Shown here one piece after another: positions 35,462 through 47,400 of a stretch of 64,000 bases of DNA (position 1 is its first letter; the number at the start of each line of letters is the position of its first letter). Source of the stretch: Heterobilharzia americana (lineage: Eukaryota; Platyhelminthes; Trematoda; Strigeidida; Schistosomatidae). The DNA lies in the NCBI GenBank assembly GCA_944470555.2, contig OX104130.1:77815160-77879159 (forward strand), given 5' to 3'. Made by a program: the position numbers and the translations under genes. The notes beneath the pieces were generated by a model that saw only the letters and a program-made list of their open reading frames with translations, was not told the origin of the DNA and ran no database searches.

Positions 35462-38400
35462 GTATGTCTTGGAAAGATCTTTATTCGACATTAGGTTGTG
35501 TGCCAAAGACAACTAGTGGAGTGTGTATTTTGCAATTTGGAAATAAATATTGACGAGTTAGATGAACATGATTCAAGATGTGGCAGCAGAACGGAACTTT
35601 GTATACACTGTGGCCGTTTTGTGATGCTGAAGAACATTAAAACTCATCACTGCAGGATATACACAGGTAGTTTTTCTGTTAATTTATTGATGAATTTTTA
35701 GAGCGACCAAACCATTCCCAGGGTGTATGTTCTCTTTCCATCTGATGATATTTATCCAGGTTTATGAGGACGACTATCTAATGGCGCTGGGAATGCAATG
35801 CGAAGATTACATACAGTATTTGTCTCTAAATGAAAACATAGAAAGTAAGACTCATCTTCGACACGATGAGAAGAGATCGATGACATTAGATAAAAATACT
35901 TCGTAAGTCCTTCGTCTCGTTTTTCATTTCGCAGTGGTGCACTCAAATTTTCAGTCCTTAAAGAGATTATTACGTTTACTCGCACTATGTTTAGTATTCA
36001 GTACTCAGCAATAACGATAGTATTTTGGTTGTCCTACGTCAATCGTTACAGTAGTCAACGCTGTGAAGATCTATTTTTTCCTGGGACTAATGTCGCTTTC
36101 TGAGGTAAGCAGTTCCAATCGTTGGTCGTGATGGGAGAAGTGCAGGACCATGGTAAGTTGATTTGACCGCGCTTTCTCGATTTTCTTGTGACGTCTTCAG
36201 CTACAATCACTCTTGGCTGGAGAGGAAAGTTCATAAGTCCTTAGTGGGTTCATTATTAAGGATATGGGATGTCAGCATGAGGCTATATTCAGATCTAAGG
36301 TAAGACTAGAGATTAATCCAATTGATCTAATCCTTCCTCATTAGGGAGAATATAAAGGCAGGCTATAGGCTTAGTAACTTCCTTTCGAACTCACTCAAGT
36401 ACATCTATATTGGCTGTTTGAATTCAGTAGTCCAAGTAAGGTCAGACGTATCCGGAGTAGAATATCCTGAACGATTAAACAACCTAGCTCAGAAAGCACG
36501 ACTAGACAACCTAGCTCAGGGAACACAATACAACCAAGACCATCCACCTGAGCTACAAATATTCTCCATATCCTGGTCAAAACTTCTGAAAAGTCTTCGT
36601 AACACCGAAACCTTTCGGTGTAGCTGTATTGAAGTGCACGGATATTTTCAAATCATCGCTTATAATGACACCCAAGTTTTTTAGTTCTCAGATGGAGTAA
36701 TGTGTACTACTAATGAAATATTGAAATTCTTTTTGAAGGTTTGTGGGGATTTATTGATTTTAGGATGGTATTTATCACGGGTCGATATCAGTTGAAGAAC
36801 CTTTGGAAACCCGGGAGCCACTGGAAAGTCACTTTATTGTGATTTCTGAATAGTGTGCGCTCATGAGCTCATCAGGGATCAAACTCAAGGCCTTTAGTTT
36901 TCGCTGCGAGCACGTTTCCGTTGAATTACTTGGTTGGAGTTCAATGGTCCACATTTTCCTACCTCTGTGAATTCGCGATATAGCTCGATCTTCATACAAT
37001 GCCATCGCTGGGTAGTTGTCTTCATGCTCGACTTGGTTTGCCCACCTGCTTTAACTTCTTATTGGAACTGTTGAGGAGTCCCAAAGTAGGACGAATTTCC
37101 TGTTCCGTGTTCCTAGGTTTTTTGAACTGTCCTGCAACTGATATTAGTTTGTGATGCATACCACCTTGAAATCTTGGAATTGCCATGCTCAGTGTAAACT
37201 TTTGCTATCGTAAATTCCAAGCACTATCATTTGGCTTAATTTACCAGTTCAGCTATATCCGCTTGAAGCGCATACCTATCGATATCATCACTTATGAATC
37301 CAGAGTTTTACATCATCGTCGAACAGTAGCACCAAAGACTTGATCGTCTGCTGTAATTTTCTAACATTTGGTTGTAAAAGGAGAAGAACTAGGACTGTTC
37401 CCTAAGCAACTCCACTCACCGTAGTTTTCCACCTGTGCAGTTTTCAGTAACGCTGACTGTTTATTCTCTATCTTATAGACGTTTTTTAATTCAGATTCAT
37501 AATGTAGTACCAAACCCGAAAAGTGGGGGGCTTTTCTAGTAATTTTACCTGCGACACTTTGTCGAAAGCCTTACTGAATTCTAGGAACACGGAGTCTATT
37601 AGCGATTTGCTATCATGAAGTGCAAGTCGTTTATCTCTTGCAGAGAGGTTTGTTGAACAGAAGTGTCCAGTCCGAAATCCACGTTGCAGTGGCATCAAAA
37701 GATTGCTTAATTCAAAAGTGTTAAGGACCTTACCATGAACGTTTTTTCGAAATCTTTAGTGACTACACTATTTGGGCTCACACGGCGATAGTTATATGCT
37801 GACTCAAGATTACTGGCCCTAAAATATGCGTTGGTTGTGGCATCCTTCCAGTCTCTAGGGAGAGGCGCCCTGAATAAGAATATGTTGAAAAGACTAGTAT
37901 CTGGCTCAGTAACCATGTCCGCAGGTGAATATAACATTTTAGGGTGCAAACTATCAGTACTTGGGGATTTTCCAAGCTTAAGACTACTAAGTAACTGAAA
38001 TGCTGTTTCTTTTGTTATATGCACTGTACTGATTAGTAGGGCAGTTTTAATACCACTATCTTGCACTTCATTATCTCGACCTTCCGAGAAACATTCTGCT
38101 TTGGACGGGTTAGATTCCTCCAGGCCGTTTGACTTATAGTTTATCACCAAATGGCAAATTTCACCTTTTCTTGTCATCCTTAGTGTAATGAATGACATCT
38201 TTTGGGGCGGTTTGGTAGTCACTTACAAGTTGTTTCTACTACGATATTAAAGATCATGTAACCAAAGTTTTGTGTAGATTGCGGGCTTTACACTGCTTAT
38301 TTTCAGTTGTCTCCAAACCAGTTTCTGCAAACGACTTCCGTAAACTTTCTTCCTTCTTGATATGCTTTGAGCATCCTTATTAAACGATCAGGGCGATTTG

Positions 38401-41400
38401 AGGGTCTTCATATGGTCGGTTATGAAATAAATGGGATTTTTGCCTTTCTAAGTGCAGTTTTCAATCTATCTTAGGCGTTCTCAATAGATGAGTTCTTATT
38501 GGTAGTCCAGTCTTTATTGATTGCACAGTCCTTTATGCACGAAATGTCTGCATGCCACGCATCAAATCTAAGGGCAACACTTTCGTAATCATACTCATAC
38601 CTCCGGAAACCAAAGGTTAATACAACATGACTTCTATTCTCTGGGGGGGGGGAGTACCGTAGCTTAGTAATATTTTCACACTAGTGACCTGAAATCAAAT
38701 TTGATAATGGGAATCCGTTTTCGAAATAGTAACATGTAATACAAGTTATGTTTTGAACTGAAGCTGGCTTCAGTACCCTTAAAAATAGGTCATTTTTGAC
38801 GCAACTGTCTAGGGCTAGGTATATGAGCTCCTTTCAGGTTCGCACCTATCAGACATCTATTCCTTCTACTCTGGTTACGTATATGAATCAGCAAAAAGTA
38901 ATTTTCAAGGTTTAGATGAGCTATAGTAAATTACCCCATTGGTAAAGGCATCTTGCTGTGACTTCAGTACAAAAATGGTCATTTAGCAGGTATCGCATTC
39001 ATGTGCTTCTAAGACGATTGATTGCATGTGGAGGTCGTCACGGACATATATGAGTATACCTGCACCCCTGCGACCTGGAATCCTATATATTTCAACTCAG
39101 GGTTACCCCTGGAAAACTGGCGTAAAATTTAAACTCTTTACCAGTCAGGTTTCAGTAATGGCCACCACACAGGGCTCTAGTTCCAAGACTATAAGGCTAG
39201 AGTTCTAAAGATTTCTCCCTAGTACTTCGTACGTTGGTGTCTGACTGTAAAGGGAGTACTGAGCAAGTATATGACGCTGATCCAAGCACTCTACTCTAAC
39301 TCACGCAGCCGCGTAAGGGATTACGGAGAGTTGTCGTCGGAATTGAAGACACCTTAGGCACGTCTGACTTCACAGGGGTTGACCTACTACCTGGAGGTTA
39401 TCTTGTTGACTTGAAGTATGCAGACGATATTGTCCCGCTGAAAGAAAACGCTGGCGAAATGCAGGGTCTTCTGAACGCGTTAAGGAGAAATCTGAGTATC
39501 TTTGGCATAGTTTTTCTCTGGGACTTGTCAAGTGTAAGATGATGTTCCAGGACCAGTCTGCTGCAAGTACTCACAGTTTAATGATACTGAATTAGGTATT
39601 GGAACGTGTCGACCAATTCACTTACTTGAGGAGTTGTGTCAGCTCAAACTTGCTTGTTGCCGACGAGATCTCAGCTGGGATATAGACGGTCCGTTTCACA
39701 CTTGCCAACTTGCCTCATTTCTAGCACCAACTGGCGACATATCCGACTATCTATGGAAGGCGTGAGGCAGTTAAAGGGTTCTGACCACACGTGTCTTCGT
39801 AGCATTGTTCATGCTGAATGGAATCACTGTGTGAGCAGTTTTTCTGTCAGACGAAGGGTAATAGGTAAGATGCGCAAGTCGATTGATGAGGTTGTGAACA
39901 TTAGTCGACTGCACATGCCGAACTATCATCTACCACCACGTACCATGCTAGGAGAAGTATAATTAGGTCGTAAGATGGTTCATGGTGGCCAGACCAAGAT
40001 GTAGCACACGTTGATGAAGTCCCAGACTGTTTCTTTGAGGCGTCTAGGGAGATGTAGACTACGTGACTGGGGTTCAGGAGACAATAGCAATCAATGGTTA
40101 GTCCAACGACTCACCTTTATAGGCCTTGAAAGCATTCCATCCCACTATTTCGCAACCCAGAAATCAACATTTTAAATATTATTTTCTCCAATCTCTTGTC
40201 TAGCTTGCGGTTTGGCAATTGCTTCTCTTCTTTTCATCTGATTCTTGAGAGGCCAGTCTGGCCGGATACGAAAGTCGAATTTCGTATTTTGAATGCGTTT
40301 TTCAGGAGTGAATTCACTTCGTCTCTGTTACTTGGGTTAACTTTCAGAATCCTTCACCCATTGAGTTTATCACTTTTTTCTCACCCCAATCCAACTACTT
40401 TAGAGATACGTCAAAAATTCTTCATTGTAGGATATATTAAATGCCCAGCTTAATCAGCTTCTGATCATGTATATGATATGCTGAAGGGTCTTTGCCTACC
40501 GACTCTTTAACGCTGCCGAAGGTCATTCTAGACTTTCATGGGATGCCCTTTTATCTTATGTTAACAGCGTTTGATGCCTTCTCAACGGGTTTCATAAACT
40601 TCATAGTTTTAGTGTCAAATTTTAAAAGCTTCTTCTAATTTCCTCTCGGAAAAATCCAATCGAACTCATTGTTCATCTGTGTAGCATGAACATCATTTGT
40701 AGAGGCAGTCTTTCGGCGAATCAGAAGGCATCGTAATTGATGTGCCAGTCACTCAGTTTTGTCTTACATTAGTTACACGTCGGAACTAATATCATGTGAC
40801 ATTGGTTCAAATTTAGGGGCGTCTTCGTCTGACTCCACATTGGTCTGACAGTTGTCATCCACATATGTGTGCAGATTGGTCAGTAGCCTTTCAACCCCTG
40901 TCTGAATTAGATCCATGGCTTACAGCAAACGTTTGAAAACCAGGAAAAAGCTGGTTTACTGTAACACTTGTACATGGTTGGTATCAATTTAGTGCAGATT
41001 TCATTGAACCAGCATTCACACCTATCGCATTCATACCTTCATCAACCGGGAAGTGGCAATGAGATCAATCGAGAACATAGTAATCGCTAATCATTTTGTT
41101 CATAGCTTGATTGCACAAAGAATAGCTTTGGATTTGCTACATATATTTCTAGAGAAATGTTTAACTTATGAGCATTAAAAATAGCGGTCAATTGGTGGTA
41201 AGGAAATATGAAGGAATTTTCAGTTTTCAGAAATTATGATAACGGGTTAGGTTACACTTATTAACCTCTACAGTACTGGTTGCTATAGTGATCCAACCTT
41301 GCTCTAAAAATGTCAGTGGAAGGTGTATGAACAACATGCTGTGGCAAAGGCTTTCACTGCCTCACATTTTGGTGCAAAAAATGGATTTTCAGGTGTAAAT

Positions 41401-44400
41401 GATTTCGAATTTTCAGTTTGAGAATAGAAGGTTAGCAACTGATTTTAATTCTTTTCTTATAGATCTCTGTACTAGTTTCTTTATATCTTGAATGAGCCGA
41501 CTGATAATTTCTTTTGGAAGTAGTCTTGAAGGGATGGTCACTTGGCTCCGAAACCACTGCTCTCTCTAGTGACGACGTTTTTCCTCTCCTGCTATTTTCT
41601 ATGAGGTGTTTCGACCTAGTGAAAAGGATGAGAGAAAATAAGTAAGGTCTAGAATGATTTCCTAAAATTCTGTGTATCACGATAAAGTTTTCTGTCTGTT
41701 TGTAATACGATAGAGAGAAGAGGTTCAGCTTCTGAGGCCGTTTTTCATGGATCACACCAGTCATCGCAGAGATCACACGAATGGTCGTTCTCTGAATTTC
41801 TTTTAGAAGGTTTAAGTCACCTTTTAGCACGGGCTTGTCGGTTTTGTATAGTTTTCTAGTTGGAATCTAATTAAGGCGGTAAATGGGGTGGTGAGCAAAT
41901 CGCCAATGGTCCTAGTACAGGCTATAAGTATTGATCAAATTGGCCTGAAACGTGGAGCTGTGATTAGTTGACAGTGCTATGTAGTCTTAAAACCATGACT
42001 TACTATAATTCCTAGCTCACTTCTGAGGGTTGGAGAGCTGAGATTGTATTGAAGATTTTAAACTTTTCGGTGATTTACTCTCAGGTGGTTAGTTCTGGAA
42101 GGGAGGAATAAGTAAAATAAATTAGCGTGAGGCCTGCCATTAACCTACGGTAAAGGGAAATCAGGGATATCTACACTCCAGGTTTTCAGATGAGGTTTCA
42201 CGTTCCCGAAAACATATTACATATTGGGAATCTAGGGAAATCTAAAAGGAGATGGTCACTGTTTGATAGTGAGAGGACGATGTCAAGGTCAAATATGTCG
42301 AAGGATTCGTATGTGAATATGAGATCCAACATTGACGAACTTTGACTGGAGCCGTGTGCTATACTAAGGTATTTCGTATGACACTGGGAGTTGGCCTGCT
42401 GTCAAATGTTAGCAGATACTGAGAATCAAACATCAACCTGGTTTAGATCATGATAAAATACCCAAGGATGAGTTAGCAGTTAAATTCGCTCCATATTTTA
42501 AAGAGTTCGAATACTGAGCCATAAGTTTAGCAGGTTGGAGCGCAATAAACCATATTGATGATAAATGTAGATTTACGGAGCGTAATCGTAGTCGACTGTT
42601 TCACTAGGTCTGTATAATTCTTTCAAAGAACACAGGTGGCGTGTTTGGAAGCAGTTAAAAGTGTCGAGGACCACTTCACCCCCTTTATAGCCTCTCAATT
42701 TATCTGTGTGCAGATGATCAAATCCTGACAACTCTGGTGTCACATTGAGACGAGCCATTTCTCAATGATAGGTACAACTAGCGGATGTAATTTTTCCACC
42801 TATCCTCCTAGTTCCTACAACTTACTTGTGAGACAATGGGTATTTGTGTACACTGCTTTGTACCCCTTATGTTGTATGATTTAAACACGCCGGCTTTCAA
42901 AGCACTGGCCTCAGAGATCTGACTGTCTGAAGCTCCGTACTGTTTCTATTTTTACCGTTTTCTGGTTAAACCAGTGGCTGCTTGCTTTTATGCCTATCTT
43001 TTAATAACTTCTTTGGCCTGCTCGGTAACTTACAGCTCTTAAGTCTATATGTACTGCTAAGTAACTGATTATGGTGCTCCTTAAAACACAATAGGACCTC
43101 CAGAAATCTCCACTGTTAGATATTGATGTGACAAATTACTTCTTACCCATTCCTACCAGCTTATTCACAAGTATAATGGAAATTTTCTCAGTGGAATTCT
43201 ATGGGTGACCAATTATATCTTATGTGTGGAGTATTACAGGGTTAGACTTACTAGATTCCTTCAAGTTACACATCGCAAGACTACAGTTAGTTATCTGTTT
43301 ATCATCAACACAAGTGTTAAGCCGTTTATTTATCCATCCTATGAAGAGTTGTTTGGTAGAGATTTCCTCCTGGTGTTCCTATAGCTGGTACTGTTTAAGT
43401 CATTACAGGAGTGTTTGCATTGACATTGTGAATCATATAGAAATAAGCAGCCTGCATTAGCGAAAGTTGAAGCTAATTTCGCCTCCCCATCTAAACTATT
43501 GGGCTCTACAAGCTTTGGTGCCTGCTGAATAAGAATAATATCAGGGCCGAATTCTTCAGTTCGAATTACTACAATACTTGTATACAGTTGGTCTTGGGTT
43601 GGTGAACATTTTATGGTGACATTTATTATGGTTATCGCACTGCATGCTTTCATTTACAGTGAAAAGACATTCATGTTTTCAACATTATTGAAAGGAATCA
43701 ACCATTTTGAACACAAAAATTACTTGAAAAACATCGACAAAAAGCACTGACAAAATATAAGTTGAAACACTAGAGTTTAAGAGAAAAATTGCTGATATCA
43801 GAAGATAAACATAGGACAAAAGAACTAAGGTTATAACACCAGGGAACTCAAAATGTAACTGGAACACTTCTTCATAACTATTTTGATCCGGATAATAGAG
43901 CGAAAATATGGATAAAGTCACTCCCCTTTCCCATCGCAACATGATTTCCGCCGTCATCATCAGTAAAATGGGCTTCATATATTTGTGTGTCATCGGGTTC
44001 TTATTAGCTGCCGGCAGTGTAGTAAAATATAACACGAGATTAAAGTAGAAATTTAACTTACTAGAGTTCGCGAACAAGAAATCATCTCATACGTTTTGTT
44101 TCCGTGATAAATTTGAATAACACTATATACATAATAACTTGATATGTGTCAGTTAAAAGGAATTTGTTTTGGTTTACATTCATTGGGAAATACAAATACC
44201 AAAGTAGTGAATATCATTTACCCGATGCTCACACTTTTTCAAACCAAAAAACCTCAACTTGGTTTGAATATCTACAAACTGATTATGTACCATGATTACC
44301 AATTTATGGTCAAAAATGAACTATTTTGACAAATATGCATATAACTTAAACACCAGTTTTATCCAAGTTGTTCAATTAGAAAAAGCAAGCCAAATGTTAC

Positions 44401-47400
44401 ATGAATGAATCACTTTATTCAATAATTAACCTTATGCGAACTTTCCAAGGAATAAGGAAAAGTATACATAACTTATGAAGGGTCAAGTTAAAATAGCCCC
44501 AAGAAGAAGCTGTTTGGCTTACTTTTTGATTTCACATCGTCAAAGAAGGTGTTTATCAGAATGGATGCAAAACTCATTCTGGTCTGTTCGTAGAGATAAG
44601 AAGGAGTGGTTCCTACCTAAACTTGTCAATATTGCAAACCAATATATGTCCGCGTTAACTTGGATCAAACCGTTTACCGATAAAAATTGTTTGGCTTGGA
44701 AAAAATTGAAAAGCTACAAACGAACTGTAATTCATCAGTCTGACAAGGGTTCTGATTTGGTTGTAATGAATGGGGAAGAGTGTATCGCTAAGATGATTTT
44801 CGCGATTCAGAAGAAATTATCGCAGTAAAAATGTGACAACAACTATCCAGAAGTGAATTATTAAGGAACTCAGGGGACAATTCTGAAGAAAGGTGATAGA
44901 AAGTAAAACCTACAATGAAAAAAACCCTCGGGATTTCGCCCAGCATCTCATCGTTACATTCGAAAAACGATAGTTATCTGTTTTGTGTTAACTCCGATTG
45001 TATGTACACAAATCTCATGGATATGCTAGAGTGAATACATTAGAAAGTAAGAAAGAAAGGCTTACCTAGGATATTTGAGCACTTCCAAGGAAGTCTACAA
45101 CCAAACGAAAGTCAGCAGTCATACTGGTGCGATTACCAGACACTTAATAGATACAGGATACGAAATAGATATCCTACAATCTTTTAAAGTAATCAACAAG
45201 AAAAACAATCCTAATCTTCTCCGTCTCCCTGACGCTATCGCCATCCGAAGGCTGAAACCAGATTTGTGCGTCCACAGAGAAGCAGTTGTCAGCGCATTAC
45301 TACCCTATTGATTTATGTACAAATCCTTCTCATATTCGATGACATCATCTTTTATTATCTTCATTACCATTAGTAAACTTTTTTTTACTAGGACTATGAA
45401 GGTAAGTAATAATGTTTTTTAACTAGCATTAAATAACTTTTGCAAGAGCTAGTAAGTGGCATTGACGAATATGTTGTTCGTCAGTGAGAAACTAATTTTG
45501 TTGATGAATGAAATATATTTATAAAATCCCGATGAGGTGGGAAAGTAAATTTTATAACTCATCTACGCAGCGCTCAACTTACTCAACTGTATCAAGTCAA
45601 ATTTTGATCCTGAAGTCCGTAAAATAATTACTAATTTTGTTGAAACTAAGTCAAAATAGATTCCTACTTCGGGATCTTATCTCAAACTGTGTTGAGGTTC
45701 TCATGCCAGTATAAACTTGTTTGCTCTTTCAGTTCCTTGGACAACTGCTAAAATACAGTGAAACATCAAGCAACGAGTGTTTTCATTCATCACCTGAAAC
45801 TAATAGGTTCATCCAACAAGATGCAAGTGGCTGTCGAACGTTCAGCAGAGTAACTCTTGATGAAGCATATATATCAAAGTATCTTACTATTCATGATGGC
45901 TTTAATTTACAAGACCGCTATTCTGTACATGCAGATAACAGTCTGGGCTGTAGTTTATCACTAGAAAGCATTTGGTTATCTAGGAACCCTACTGAAAACG
46001 GTAAGGTCACAGATTCAAATCCCATATTTACTTCTTAGGTTTTAATATTAATATTTATACTGGGTGATGATTGAAGGTGAAATGAAGATTTGGACCGCCG
46101 CCGGACTCGAACCAGTGACCACCAGGTTTTTCGGCCCGTTGCTCTACCAACTGAACTACAAGGTGCGACTGCTGACTAGATTTTTATTTCACTTCAGTCA
46201 CCATGAGTTTTGCCTAACTACCATGTAAATTCGTGACTCCTTACTACCGCTTGATCGTATTCACACTGGCTGCCTAGTCAGGACTTCTCATCCAAGTTGA
46301 AATCTAACTGAGTTAGAAAGGGGGAGCATCATATTGATTATCATTTTGACTATCTGAGCCGTGGTTTGACAGACTCCCTCTCTCTAAATCAGTTAGATTT
46401 GGATTGAGATGAGAAGTCCTGACTAGGCAGCCAGTATGAATACGATCAAGCGGCAGTAACTCATCACGAATTCACATGGTAGTCGATGGTTGGAGTGAAA
46501 TAAAAATCTGGTTAGGAGCTCAGTTGGTAGATCATCGAGCCGGAAACTCGATGGTCTCTGTTGTGAATCCTGTTGCGGTCCGAATTTTCATTTCACCTTC
46601 AATCATTACCCAGCATAAATATTGGTCTGCCAAAACCACGGCTATATCAAATAGTCAAATTGATAATTTAACACTAGTGTCATTAGCTAAGACACCTTTT
46701 TAGTATTTTATTGCTGACAGGAAGCGACGATTTCGGCGTCCGAGGGTGACATAGAGGAGATCGTGCGAGGAGGAAATGAGAGGTTGTGGGCTGTCGTGGA
46801 GCCAGGTTCAAAAGATTTCAGAGAACAGAGTGAAGTGGAGACGTGCTACTGAAGCCCTATGTTCCATTAGGAACCCAAGGGAAAAATAATAATAATAATA
46901 ATAATAATTGCTGATGTCATCTGTGTCTTTTCATTTATTACTGAAACGTCTTTGATCTGTATTATATATCAACCATTAAACTGTAAATGGTTTTTAAATG
47001 TTGCTCTGTATATAGAAGTGAACAAGACTCAAACACAACTATCCCGTGTGAATTCTGTCAGTCTACGTATCCAGTGGATGAGATTTCTGAGCATCAAGTA
47101 GGCTTTTATGTATTTTAGTGTATTTTTCAGTGTTATTATATGCTGTAGATATAGAATCTAAAACGAAATGCGATTATCAACCTTGTGCACACTCGTGCAG
47201 TAGGCAATGAGCAAAATTCATTGTGTATGGGCTAGTGATACTACCTGGCTGCCCAAACCTCGGAAGGTGGTGTAGCGGGACTTGAACCTATGGCTTACTG
47301 GTTGAAAGCCATTTCTCTAAATCAATAAGCCACAGTTTCAAAAGATATTGTATTAGGTTAGTTACTTAATAGTTTAGTCTTCGGAGAGATTAAGATGTCC

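Noticed and set aside
43685..44077. 130-codon minus-strand ORF with hydrophobic segments
   Set aside because: It lies in AT-rich intronic DNA, has no family motif, no neighbouring exon and no promoter sign. Length alone is not enough.
45733..46000. Exon 45733-46000 as part of the Penelope-like element just upstream
   Set aside because: The element's GIY-YIG end stops at 45311. The exon has strong acceptor and donor sites and no transposon motif, so I kept it in the host gene with moderate confidence.
46070..46170. Possible true tRNA gene
   Set aside because: The tRNA-like boxes recur in several diverged copies (46505, 55330) as parts of SINE-like units, and no clean cloverleaf was evident by eye.
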